Below are positions 1 through 8,606 of a stretch of 64,000 nucleotides of DNA, in pieces; the first letter of the stretch is position 1; every line of letters begins with the position of its first letter. The translations under genes and the position numbers were made by a program. The stretch is from Enteractinococcus fodinae (GTDB lineage Bacteria; Actinomycetota; Actinomycetes; Actinomycetales; Micrococcaceae): the NCBI RefSeq assembly GCF_031458395.1, contig NZ_JAVDYJ010000001.1, forward strand, positions 2,728,001-2,792,000. The letters run 5' to 3'. The notes under the pieces are model-generated. The model saw nothing but the letters and a program-made list of their open reading frames with translations. It was not told the DNA's origin and made no database searches.

Positions 1-2
1 CA

Positions 3-2897
3 GTCAGCGCAACCGCGCTGGTGGGCGTCCCCGCTGCCCACGCCAACCCCGTCGATGAACCCATCATCAACGAGTTCGTGACGGACACCGCCGGCGTCGA
101 CATGCTCGAATACGTCGAAGTCTTGGTCCCCGAGAACTATGACACCTCCGACCTGCATGTCGTCGGTATCGAAGGCGACCAAAACAGCAACCAGGGCACC
201 GCGGTCCATTCGTATCCGCTGGGCGACCAGAGCGTCGATGAGGATGGCCGCCTACTGCTGACCACCCCTACCAACGGCCTGCAAAACGCCGCACTGACCA
301 TCGCGCTGGTTGACGGTGCCGTCTCGACCGGCACAGCACTCGACGAAGATCTCGACGGCGAACTCGAAGCGCCCGATGGCGTAGAGATCTTGGATGTTGT
401 CGGCATCAACGACGGACGTTCCGGTGCAATGGCCTGGGGTACGGAACTGTCCGCCAGCCAATTCGACGAGTACACCGGTATCCTCGGTGGGGCCAGCCGC
501 ATCCCGGATGCCTCAGATAACTGGGTGCCCAACGCGTTCAACGGCGCCGGCTTAGATCACGACCGTGCCGCCGATGCACCACGTGGCGAGTTTGAAGCCT
601 GGAACACCCCGGGTACCGCCAACGAGGTGTTCACTGGCGAAGACGACGACAACGAACCGGCACCAGAGCCGACCGAACCAGAACCATCGGATCCTGCCCC
701 CACCGATCCTGCTCCAGCCGAGCCGGGCGAGATTTGCGAGGCTGACTTCACGCTCATCTCCGAAATTCAGGGCGAAGGCCAGGGCACCGATATGGCCGGC
801 GAGACGGTCACCGTCCAGGGTGTCGTCACCGGGGACTTCTCGAATAACTCCGGTTCGCAAAACGGCTTCTACATCCAGCAGCAAGCAGAACAATACGACG
901 GCAACCCCGCCACCTCCGAAGGCATCTTCATTTACGAAGCTGGCAGCACCGCGCCCGAACCCGGCACGCTCGTGGCCGTTGAAGGCCAGGCCGGTGAGCA
1001 CTACGACATGACGCAGATCCGCGCCCGCGACATCACCGAATGTGGTGAAGCACCGCTGCCAGAACCAATTGATTTCACCTTCCCCATCGATGAAACTGAC
1101 TTCGCTGGCATGGAATCCATGCGTGTGAACGTCGCCGAAGCCGTCGTTTTGGAGACGTACCAGTTCGGCCGCTACGGCGAGACCGTTGTTGGGCCGGAAC
1201 GCCAGTTCCAGCCAACCGCGATCCACTCCCCTGAGTCGGCAGAAGCTGAAGCGCTCTATGCATCGAACATGGCCAACCGGATCAAGATTGATGATCGTCG
1301 CTCAGATCAGAACCCCGATCCAGCCATGCACCTCAATGGTGAAGAATTCACCGTTGACAATTACTTCCGCGGCGGCGACACCTTCCGCGATATCACCGGC
1401 GTGCTCGACTACCGCTTCGATGAGTGGAAGATCCAGCAGACCGAAGGCGCCGAACACATCCCGAACCTCGAACGCCCTGAGGTACCCGAGGTTGGTGGCG
1501 ATGTTTCGGTGGCAGCGTTCAACGTGCTGAATTACTTCACCACCATGGGCTCACGCGGCGCCAACAACGCCGAAGAGTTCGAACGTCAGGAAGCCAAGAT
1601 CGTCTCAGCCATCATTGAGATGGACGCCGACGTGCTGGGCCTGATGGAAATTGAAAACAACGACGATGTCGCTGTGAACACCCTGGTTAATGCGCTCAAC
1701 GACCGCGCCGGTGAAGAGCGGTACTCCGCACTCGAAACCGGCATGCTGGGCACCGATGAGATCACCACCGCGATCATCTTCCAGCACGACAACGTCGAAC
1801 CAGTCGGTGACTTCCAAGTACTCGACGAAACCGTTGATGAACGCTTCGACACCGCTCGCCACCGTCCCGCCCTGGCACAGACCTTCGCTCCCGTTGCAGA
1901 CGCTGAGGGCACCGGCGAAGAGCTCGGTGAGTTCACCGTAGTCACCAACCACCTGAAGTCCAAGGGTTCCGAGTGCGGCAGCGAAGGCGACAACACTCAC
2001 CTGGTCGGCTCGTGCGATGCTGAGCGTACCGCCGCAGCTGCAGCTATGGTCGATTGGATAGACGCCAAAGACATGCCGAATCCGGTGATCACCGGTGATC
2101 TGAACGCCTATGACCAAGAAGCGCCGATCACCACGCTCGAAGAAGGCGGCTACGTCGACCTGCGCGAGCACTTTGATGGCGAAGAAGCCTACTCCTACGT
2201 CTTCGACGGACAGTTGGGCTACCTCGACTACATTATGGCCGGCGAAGAACTCATGCCGTTCATTACCGGTGCAGCATCCTGGCACGCGAACTCGGACGAG
2301 GTGCCAATCTTCGATTACACCACCCGGTTCAAGCAACCTGCACAGCAGGACATTTACGAGCCAGGCCCGTACCGCGCTTCGGACCACGACCCGGTGATCT
2401 TCGGCCTGTCATTGACCGCCAGTGATGACGAGGAACCGACGGATCCAGAGGAACCTACCGAACCCGAAGAACCAACGGAACCTGAAGAGCCAACTGATCC
2501 AGAAGATCCTGAGGTAACCGAGCCTGAACTGACCATCGAGTCCGAGCGCATTGCCGTCCAAGACTTCGTCGCCAACGGCAACAGTGGTACAGATCGTGGC
2601 GTATTGCTGCGCGTAGACGGTCTGGAAGTCGGTCAGGAAGTGACTTTCGAGATTTCTCGTCAGGGTCGTAATGGCTCAGCTGAACACACCGTGATCGCTA
2701 GCGGTGGTGGCATAGCAGAATTGCTCGTGACTCGTGACAATTCCATCTCGAATGGTCCTCCGATGGGCACCTACGGAGTTGAGGTCTCCTACGGTGCTGA
2801 CGAAGTCCTCGACGGGTCATTTGAAGTTGTCCCAAACCTGAAAAACTCAGGCAACGGTTCGAATGGGAAGGGCAAATCGAATAGCCCAAATCGGTAA
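3..2897 (+). CDS. Secreted ExeM/NucH-type endonuclease, 5' end cut by window edge
   Basis: The reading frame is open to the left edge and reads VSATALVGVPAAHA then NPVDE, the tail of a Sec signal peptide with a likely AHA cleavage site, so the true start lies outside the window and the GTG at 21 is internal. Visible order, counted from that GTG: lamin-tail-like domain (about 10-200), Glu/Pro linker (about 210-238), OB-fold-like nuclease-associated domain (about 240-340), endonuclease/exonuclease/phosphatase domain (about 490-795) with AFNVLNYF, NHLKSKGS, GDLNAYDQEAP and a final SDHDP, a second acidic PEEPTEPEEP-type linker (about 803-832), and a C-terminal domain of about 110 residues. The family degrades extracellular DNA in metal-dependent fashion. 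No sorting motif was seen at the C terminus. A hairpin terminator follows. Function as a nuclease is well supported; the role of the last domain is unknown. Confidence 0.9.
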   Translation, partial: VSATALVGVPAAHANPVDEPIINEFVTDTAGVDMLEYVEVLVPENYDTSDLHVVGIEGDQNSNQGTAVHSYPLGDQSVDEDGRLLLTTPTNGLQNAALTIALVDGAVSTGTALDEDLDGELEAPDGVEILDVVGINDGRSGAMAWGTELSASQFDEYTGILGGASRIPDASDNWVPNAFNGAGLDHDRAADAPRGEFEAWNTPGTANEVFTGEDDDNEPAPEPTEPEPSDPAPTDPAPAEPGEICEADFTLISEIQGEGQGTDMAGETVTVQGVVTGDFSNNSGSQNGFYIQQQAEQYDGNPATSEGIFIYEAGSTAPEPGTLVAVEGQAGEHYDMTQIRARDITECGEAPLPEPIDFTFPIDETDFAGMESMRVNVAEAVVLETYQFGRYGETVVGPERQFQPTAIHSPESAEAEALYASNMANRIKIDDRRSDQNPDPAMHLNGEEFTVDNYFRGGDTFRDITGVLDYRFDEWKIQQTEGAEHIPNLERPEVPEVGGDVSVAAFNVLNYFTTMGSRGANNAEEFERQEAKIVSAIIEMDADVLGLMEIENNDDVAVNTLVNALNDRAGEERYSALETGMLGTDEITTAIIFQHDNVEPVGDFQVLDETVDERFDTARHRPALAQTFAPVADAEGTGEELGEFTVVTNHLKSKGSECGSEGDNTHLVGSCDAERTAAAAAMVDWIDAKDMPNPVITGDLNAYDQEAPITTLEEGGYVDLREHFDGEEAYSYVFDGQLGYLDYIMAGEELMPFITGAASWHANSDEVPIFDYTTRFKQPAQQDIYEPGPYRASDHDPVIFGLSLTASDDEEPTDPEEPTEPEEPTEPEEPTDPEDPEVTEPELTIESERIAVQDFVANGNSGTDRGVLLRVDGLEVGQEVTFEISRQGRNGSAEHTVIASGGGIAELLVTRDNSISNGPPMGTYGVEVSYGADEVLDGSFEVVPNLKNSGNGSNGKGKSNSPNR

Positions 2898-2943
2898 GGT
2901 TCGACGCCTCACGGTGATAAGTTCCTAACAAGCAAATATCACC

Positions 2944-2977
2944 TCTGCCCCGGAGGCCATTGTGTCTCCGGGGCAGA
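2944..2977 (+). terminator. Rho-independent terminator after the nuclease gene
   Basis: Perfect 12-bp stem TCTGCCCCGGAG / CTCCGGGGCAGA with a 10-nt loop, followed by a T-containing tail. Confidence 0.8.
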
Positions 2978-3090
2978 ACTTTCCGATTTTCCGACCACGC
3001 CAGGCCATCGGCGGAAGAGGAACGGGCGACATCGCAGCATGCACTCACATACCCGATGACAAACTTTGCCAATCGCCCTACTATGGACCT

Positions 3091-3330
3091 ATGGCAACTA
3101 TGAATGTATCGCTGCCAGACGAACTCAAAGAGTTCGTCGAGGCACAAGTCGACAAGCACGGTTACGTCTCAAATAGTGAATTCTTGCGGGAACTGATCCG
3201 GCGCGAGCAGGACCGCACTCAGCTGCGCGAATTGGTAGTTCAGGGCATGGAATCCGGGATTGGTTCCGACATGGACGAAAACTATTTTGAGCGGCTGCGT
3301 GCCCGGATTCGTCACTCTGGGGCAGCGTGA
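3091..3330 (+). CDS. parD: ParD-like antitoxin
   Basis: 79 residues. The start MATMNVSLPDELKEFVE is chosen because the ribbon-helix-helix domain begins there; the frame stays open upstream but that extension has no antitoxin-like sequence. Residues 1-45 give the MNVSLPDEL beta strand and two helices (EFVEAQVDKHGYVSNSEFLRELIRR) typical of ParD/CopG antitoxins. The acidic C-terminal half should wrap the toxin. The stop codon overlaps the GTG start of the parE-like gene (GTGA), so the pair is translationally coupled. By family precedent the antitoxin represses its own promoter. Confidence 0.88.
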   Translation: MATMNVSLPDELKEFVEAQVDKHGYVSNSEFLRELIRREQDRTQLRELVVQGMESGIGSDMDENYFERLRARIRHSGAA

Positions 3331-3653
3331 CTCCACGGCGTGTCCTAACAACCCAGCAAGCTGACGCGGATATCAATACCGCAATCGGGCATTACCTTCA
3401 TCAAGGCGTAGCAGAAACCGCCATGAACCTTATCGATGAACTGGAACAAGCCAAAGGACTGCTCTCCGAACACCCTTATCTGGGCTCGACCCGCTTCGCT
3501 ATGGAAACAAATATTCCCGAGCTACGTTCTCTTTCCTTGCCGCGCTTCCCTTATATTGTTTTTTACACGGCACAGGGCGACACCATACGTATTCTCCGTG
3601 TACTTCACACTGCCCGGGATATCCCCGCCCGATTCTCAGAAGATGAAGTTTAG
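3327..3653 (+). CDS. parE: ParE/RelE-family toxin
   Basis: 108 residues, GTG start overlapping the antitoxin stop by four bases. The C-terminal half SLPRFPYIVFYTAQGDTIRILRVLHTARDIP is the hallmark of ParE-type toxins (beta strands ending in the LHTARD motif), and the N-terminal helices (ADADINTAIGHYLHQGVAETAMNLIDELEQA) fit the family helical hairpin. ParE members poison DNA gyrase; RelE members cleave mRNA. The sequence favours ParE but the target cannot be decided here. Sits just upstream of a DUF262 pair, so it may stabilise that patch. Confidence 0.88.
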   Translation: MTPRRVLTTQQADADINTAIGHYLHQGVAETAMNLIDELEQAKGLLSEHPYLGSTRFAMETNIPELRSLSLPRFPYIVFYTAQGDTIRILRVLHTARDIPARFSEDEV

Positions 3654-3756
3654 GCGCACCCCGGCGCCAATGTAGGCTCCGTTATGACCGGAATGAGCTA
3701 CCAGAACAACCCCTGCTCACAACATGAGACACACAAGGTTATGAGAGCATGACAAC

Positions 3757-5259
3757 GTGAGTATTCAGCAAACCATCACACACCGTCACGCCGCCACTGA
3801 AGATCGCGAGCAATTCGAGGCCTACATCAGCACGGTGGGCAACATACTCCGACAGGATCTTCGCATCCCGGCCTACCAGCGTCCCTATACCTGGTCTGTC
3901 AAAAACGTCCGTCAGCTCGTCTCCGATATTCAGCATTTCCGTACCGCAGGACACTATCGTCTCGGGACATTCATCCTCAACGAAGCAGACCCAGCAGACA
4001 GTGTCGACCACGGCGCGCAAGACGGGAAGCGCGTGCTGAACATCGTTGATGGGCAGCAGCGGTATCTAACGTTCGGGCTCATCATTATGGCGCTTTCAAC
4101 CCGGTCAGAAGAGCTCGACCAGGCGCTCTCCGAGCCACTGCTCGCCCGGGTACAGAATATCTCCATCCCGAGACGACGGGATGGTAAAAGCGAAGCCAAC
4201 CTCCGGACCAACTACGAGCATCTGTTCCAGGTCGTGAAGACGTGGTCCACTCAAGAGCTCAGCGACTTCACGGAATTCTTTCTCAAAGAATGCTCTGTAG
4301 TGGTTATGGAGGTCAAAGACCTCGATTCAGCATTTCAACTCTTCGACTCCCAAAACACCCGAGGAAGAGCGTTGTATCCGACCGACTTGCTGAAAGCCCA
4401 CCACCTGCGCGAATTTAGTCAGACCGATCCCTCTCGCGAAGCGATCCTTGAGACGGTGCGCCGGTGGGATGCTCTTGAGCCCGAGGAAATCGAACATCTC
4501 TTTGCCGCGGTGCTGTTTCCCGTCAAACGCTGGACAGCCAATGAACCCGTCCCAGAAACCGGGTTCACCGCCGAGCATGTCGATCTGTTCAAAGGCATCC
4601 GGCAAGGTAATACGCAGTATCGGTGGGCTCACATGGCACTGATGGCCAAGGCAACGGTCGATCAGTATCGTGCTACCAATGCAACGTTGCGTCAGTATGG
4701 TGTGATTGAAGAATTTGAATTCCCGTTTCAGATCCTGCAACCGGTCATAGACGGTGAGATGTTCTTCCGGATGGTGGACCACTACATCGCCGAAACCCGC
4801 AAAGCAGGCATCAACGGTACTTTGGCACAGGATTCCGGGTCGCCTGCTACTCAAACGGCCCCAGAACTTCAGAATATTCTCGAAAAACTCGAGGGGCTTC
4901 CTGCTGGTACCGGAAACCGCTACATCCGGGAGCTCTTCGACTGCCTGCTGTTGGCCTATGTGGACCGGTTCGGTTGGCACGAGGTCGGAGAGGCGGCCGA
5001 CAAACTCGCACAACGTGCATACCTACTGCGAGTGCACCTCCAACGGGTCAATAAGAAATCGATCAATAACCACGCGCTGTTCGGGCACTCCCGGGCAGGC
5101 CTAGGTCACGAGAACCTCTTCGCTAAAATCGCACAAGCCCAGTCCCCCGACGAAATTTTGACTATCCAGGACCCCACGGTGCCCGCAGAAAAGATCGGCG
5201 CGCTGAACACGCCCTTTCAAAGGCTTTTCTCGTCTGTCCCAAAGGAGCCAACGGTATGA
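3757..5259 (+). CDS. DUF262 (GmrS-like) protein, no nuclease domain seen
   Basis: 500 residues from a GTG start. DUF262 signatures are clear: IPAYQRPYTWS (about 38-48), NIVDGQQRYLTF (about 95-106) and the later DSQNTRGRALYPTDLLKAHHL (about 192-212). DUF262 is a ParB-fold NTPase-like domain found in GmrS and related defence proteins; the DGQQR motif is its signature. The usual downstream DUF1524/HNH motif (EH...P, GNL, N...K) is not visible in the remaining 290 residues. The stop overlaps the start of the next gene (ATGA), which is itself a DUF262 protein, so the two probably form a complex. A role in defence against foreign DNA is inference from the family. Confidence 0.85.
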   Translation: MSIQQTITHRHAATEDREQFEAYISTVGNILRQDLRIPAYQRPYTWSVKNVRQLVSDIQHFRTAGHYRLGTFILNEADPADSVDHGAQDGKRVLNIVDGQQRYLTFGLIIMALSTRSEELDQALSEPLLARVQNISIPRRRDGKSEANLRTNYEHLFQVVKTWSTQELSDFTEFFLKECSVVVMEVKDLDSAFQLFDSQNTRGRALYPTDLLKAHHLREFSQTDPSREAILETVRRWDALEPEEIEHLFAAVLFPVKRWTANEPVPETGFTAEHVDLFKGIRQGNTQYRWAHMALMAKATVDQYRATNATLRQYGVIEEFEFPFQILQPVIDGEMFFRMVDHYIAETRKAGINGTLAQDSGSPATQTAPELQNILEKLEGLPAGTGNRYIRELFDCLLLAYVDRFGWHEVGEAADKLAQRAYLLRVHLQRVNKKSINNHALFGHSRAGLGHENLFAKIAQAQSPDEILTIQDPTVPAEKIGALNTPFQRLFSSVPKEPTV

Positions 5260-7319
5260 CCATCCCATCAACCACCATGGATCAAGGTTTAGACAAACTC
5301 ACAGTTGCGCAGATCTTCGGTCAAGAAACCTACCGTATTCCTATCTACCAACGTGCCTATGCGTGGACAGCTTCAGAAATTCATACCCTCCTGCGGGATA
5401 TTCGAGATGCCCGGCTTAAAAATGGAGCCCATGGCCCGGTGCGCGACTATTATCTGGGATCTCTGGTGGTCAATACGCTCCACAATAATGATGAAACCAT
5501 CTTCGAGGTCATCGACGGCCAACAACGTCTGACCACGCTATTCATTCTCTTATCAATCGTCCCACGTCTGTTCAACCCGGAAGATACGTACTGGGCCGAG
5601 GTCCTCCGAGATAAATTACGATTTGAAGGTCGCGAACGTTCACAAGAAGATTTGAAACGTCTCGCCCGCGACGGTGCTAAGGGCAGAGGACTGCTAACCA
5701 CTGACGGGATCACCCACGCTGCAGAGCTCATCTACACCGCCGCACACCGCACAACGGCCGATAATTCGAACACACCAGATCATAGTTCGGAAATCATCTT
5801 CAGCGCCGAGGATTTACAGTATCTTCTTCATAACGTAAGAATCGTGCGCACTCAGTTACCTCCGAACACAGATCTGAATCATTATTTCGAGGTCATGAAC
5901 ACCCGAGGAGAACAACTTGAAAAACACGAGATCCTGAAGGCTCGGCTCATTGAAAAACTGCCAAGCCAGGACGATCAGGCCACCCTGTCCCGGATCTGGG
6001 ATGCGTGTAAGCATCTGAATCGGCACATCCAAGTGCAGTTCTCTGCCACGTCAGAACGAGCACATCTCTTCGGCACCAACTGGAACACGTTCGTCCCGGA
6101 AGACAGCGAAACCCTTTTTGCCCATCTCCAAGACTCACATACGACAGATGAGGCAACCGGCGAGGTCAGTCTGATGGACATACTCACTGAAGATGCCAGC
6201 GCCGATGAGTTATCTCTTGAGCCTGCGGGGGACGAAGATGCCGGATCCTATGGCTCGATTATCGACTTTCCCAACTTTCTGCTGCACGTCTTGAAGATCA
6301 AACAGGGCGAGCGATTTTCGTGGGACGATCCCGACCACGGCTCATTGCAAGAAATCCGCCTAGAAGACAAGTATCTTCTCGAGGAATTCGATAAAGTCCT
6401 GCCGCAAGCAGACGCAGACTGGGTGCGCGACTTCGCCTGGTTGCTGCTGAGGACTCGGTACCTTCTGGATACCTTTGTGATTCGGACTCAACCCGGATTG
6501 GCTGGCAATGATGATGAAAACTGGGTCATCCACCGAGCTCATAAATATAGCTCTGTCTCAGTGAAACGGCAATTGAGCGCAAGGAATACGTTTAGTTCCA
6601 GCGACACCTCACATGACGATGAAGATCAGACTTCTTCTGGCAGCCGGGTGCTCATGCTTCAGGCGATGTTCCAGGTAACCGATACTCGACGAGCGTCCAA
6701 GTATTTTCTTTTCCAGACCCTCAAGTGGCTACATGACCATGAAGCTCAAGGCCAGGTATCCGCCGAGGGCCTTGCCCAACAGTTAGAGCATTCGGCTCAG
6801 CAAAGGCTGCAAGCGTTGGGTCTGGGCGACAACCTGCATCAAGGCACGCAAGTGTCGAACTTTATTTTCAATTTCCTCGATTACGTTCTCTGGCTTCAAG
6901 GGACGTTCAAAGAGCACCCGTTTGCTCGTCAAGTAGACAACCCACAGGTCGTCGCCGCAATCAAAGAACACGCTCGAAGCTTCAGTTTCCGTTACCGCAC
7001 CTCAGTGGAGCACTTCTATCCGGTAGCACCTGATGAATCTCAGCAACACCGGCCGCTTCCCCAGAGCGACGTCGACCACTTCGGCAACCTCTGTATTATG
7101 TCGCGCTCGGATAATTCGGCTCGAAATAACCTGATGCCAAGGGCCAAGGTCGCCCAATATCTGTCCACGAATCAAAGTCTGAAATTCCAGATCATGGCTG
7201 AGACCACAAATCAGCTTGAAGGTACGGGCCAAACCTGGGATGTGGCGCACATCAGGCAGCACGGGGCTGAGATGAGGGAGGTGCTCAGGCGCGTGGTTCA
7301 GGTTGAATTACCAGAGTGA
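5256..7319 (+). CDS. DUF262 plus DUF1524/HNH-like protein (GmrSD-type)
   Basis: 687 residues, start ATG overlapping the previous stop. N-terminal DUF262: IPIYQRAYAW (about 28-37), EVIDGQQRLTTL (about 84-95), FEVMNTRGEQLEKHEILKARL (about 210-230). C-terminal part resembles DUF1524: SVEHFYP (about 583-589), FGNLCIMS (about 609-616), a NSARNN segment and a K-containing helix, then a W...I...M helix near the end. In GmrSD proteins this region is an HNH-like nuclease. Here the usual P-Q after EHxxP is PV, so catalytic competence is uncertain. Long central region (about 240-580) is not recognised. Probably functions with the preceding paralogue. Confidence 0.85.
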   Translation: MTIPSTTMDQGLDKLTVAQIFGQETYRIPIYQRAYAWTASEIHTLLRDIRDARLKNGAHGPVRDYYLGSLVVNTLHNNDETIFEVIDGQQRLTTLFILLSIVPRLFNPEDTYWAEVLRDKLRFEGRERSQEDLKRLARDGAKGRGLLTTDGITHAAELIYTAAHRTTADNSNTPDHSSEIIFSAEDLQYLLHNVRIVRTQLPPNTDLNHYFEVMNTRGEQLEKHEILKARLIEKLPSQDDQATLSRIWDACKHLNRHIQVQFSATSERAHLFGTNWNTFVPEDSETLFAHLQDSHTTDEATGEVSLMDILTEDASADELSLEPAGDEDAGSYGSIIDFPNFLLHVLKIKQGERFSWDDPDHGSLQEIRLEDKYLLEEFDKVLPQADADWVRDFAWLLLRTRYLLDTFVIRTQPGLAGNDDENWVIHRAHKYSSVSVKRQLSARNTFSSSDTSHDDEDQTSSGSRVLMLQAMFQVTDTRRASKYFLFQTLKWLHDHEAQGQVSAEGLAQQLEHSAQQRLQALGLGDNLHQGTQVSNFIFNFLDYVLWLQGTFKEHPFARQVDNPQVVAAIKEHARSFSFRYRTSVEHFYPVAPDESQQHRPLPQSDVDHFGNLCIMSRSDNSARNNLMPRAKVAQYLSTNQSLKFQIMAETTNQLEGTGQTWDVAHIRQHGAEMREVLRRVVQVELPE

Positions 7320-7325
7320 GATTGA

Positions 7326-7365
7326 GCTCGGGCAGTCGTCGTGAACAATCGATGACAGCCCGAGC
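7326..7365. terminator. Hairpin between convergent genes
   Basis: GCTCGGGC / GCCCGAGC arms plus an inner TCGTCG / CGATGA helix, lying between the convergent second DUF262 gene and the nitronate monooxygenase gene. No long T run on either side, so termination is likely but not certain. Confidence 0.5.
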
Positions 7366-7375
7366 CGAGGGTCAT

Positions 7376-8386
7376 TTAGTGCGTCACGGACGAGACCGGC
7401 TTGTGCTGAGACGCGACTTTGGCATCAAGCTCAGCGGCAGCCGCTTTGTACTCGCGTTCCCATCGCATAACGAGCTCGAGGGTGCTCAGTTGCTCCCGGA
7501 TGGTGCCAATGCCCTGGCCAGCGCCCCAGATGTCGCGCCAGGCTTTGGCCTTCGTATTTCCGCCGGACCCGAAGTTCATCTTCGAAGGGTCGGAGGATGG
7601 AAGATTCTCCGGGTCTAGCCCTGCTGCCTCGATGGATCCGCGCATATAGTTTCCGTGCACGCCGGTGAACAGGTTGGTGTAGACGATGTCTTCTGCGGTC
7701 GTGTCGAGCACCATTTGCCGCTGTTCTTCGACGACGTTGGCTTCTGGAGTGGATAAGAATGCTGAGCCGATGTAGCCGAAATCGGCCCCGGCTGCCTGTG
7801 CAGCCAAGATTGACCGACCGTTGGCGATCGCACCCGAAAGCGCCAGATAACCGTCGAACCATTCGCGAATCTCGCTGATCAGCGCGAATGGTGAAAGTGT
7901 GCCAGCATGCCCCCCGGCGCCGGAGGCTACCGCTACCAGGGCGTCGGCACCTTTTTCGATGGCTTTGTGGGCGAAACGGTTATTGATGACGTCGTGGAAG
8001 ACGACGCCGCCGTAGGAATGCACCGCCTCGTAGACTTCTTCTCGGGCGCCTAGGGAGGTAATGACAACGGGCACCTCATGCTTGACGACGAGCTCGATAT
8101 CCTGCTCAAGTCGGTCGTTAGTTCTGTGCACGATCAGGTTCGCTGCCATCGGGCCAACCGGCATGTCTGGGTTCTTGCGTGCAAAGTCTTCGTTGGATTC
8201 CTTGATCTCAGCAAACCACTCGTCCAGTAACGAAACGGGTCGTGCGTTAAGCGTCGGAAACGAGCCGACCACACCGGCCTGACACTGAGCTTTTACCAGA
8301 TCAATCCCAGAAGCAAGGAACAGCGGAGACGCGATAACCGGAATCCTCAATTGAGATAGAATATTTTCGATGCTGACCACAGTCAC
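7376..8386 (-). CDS. Nitronate monooxygenase family flavoprotein
   Basis: 336 residues, TIM-barrel FMN enzyme of the 2-nitropropane dioxygenase family. Supporting segments: N-terminal RIPVIASPLFLASG, QAGVVGSFPTLNARP, the phosphate-binding region VAVASGAGGHAG (about 152-163) and ALSGAIANGRSILAAQAAGADFGYIGSAFL (about 183-212). The family oxidises nitronates or, in relatives, acts as an enoyl-reductase-like flavoprotein, so the substrate is open. GTG start at 8386 is taken from the frame; a GTG two codons in (8380) has a better spaced GGAG and may be the true start. Actinobacterial members often sit among beta-oxidation genes, as here beside the FadB/FadJ-type gene. Confidence 0.85.
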   Translation of the reverse strand: MTVVSIENILSQLRIPVIASPLFLASGIDLVKAQCQAGVVGSFPTLNARPVSLLDEWFAEIKESNEDFARKNPDMPVGPMAANLIVHRTNDRLEQDIELVVKHEVPVVITSLGAREEVYEAVHSYGGVVFHDVINNRFAHKAIEKGADALVAVASGAGGHAGTLSPFALISEIREWFDGYLALSGAIANGRSILAAQAAGADFGYIGSAFLSTPEANVVEEQRQMVLDTTAEDIVYTNLFTGVHGNYMRGSIEAAGLDPENLPSSDPSKMNFGSGGNTKAKAWRDIWGAGQGIGTIREQLSTLELVMRWEREYKAAAAELDAKVASQHKPVSSVTH

Positions 8387-8530
8387 TCCAATGCGTTGGC
8401 GATAAGTTAAAAGCTTCAGGCTTGTGTCGATGCAGACCTGCAGACGCTACTTCCGTAACTTACATCACATCGAAGCGCGTTGCACCCCATGACGATTCGT
8501 GGCGTAACACATGACACCCCGAAAACATGC

Positions 8531-8571
8531 CACTGGGCATTCCATCGCCTTGAGGGATGAAACGCCCAGTG
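8531..8571 (-). terminator. Terminator after the FadB/FadJ-type gene
   Basis: CACTGGGC / GCCCAGTG stem with an inner TTCCATC / GGATGAA pairing; on the minus strand it is followed by GCATGTTTTC. Confidence 0.65.
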
Positions 8572-8606
8572 CTTTTGAGTTGCTAAGATCAGCGACGCTG
8601 AGGTCG

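Noticed and set aside
552-1226. 224-codon minus-strand frame opposite the nuclease gene
   Set aside because: Shadow of a real coding frame; no ribosome site, Val/Gly/Phe-rich composition and no recognisable motif.
2425-2515. Short direct repeats (GAACCN-type units) in the nuclease gene, repeat-array-like
   Set aside because: They encode the acidic PEEPTEPEEP linker in frame; no spacers of constant length, so not CRISPR.
3091-7319. Prophage or integrative element
   Set aside because: No integrase, structural genes, tRNA or flanking direct repeats were seen around the ParDE-DUF262 patch.
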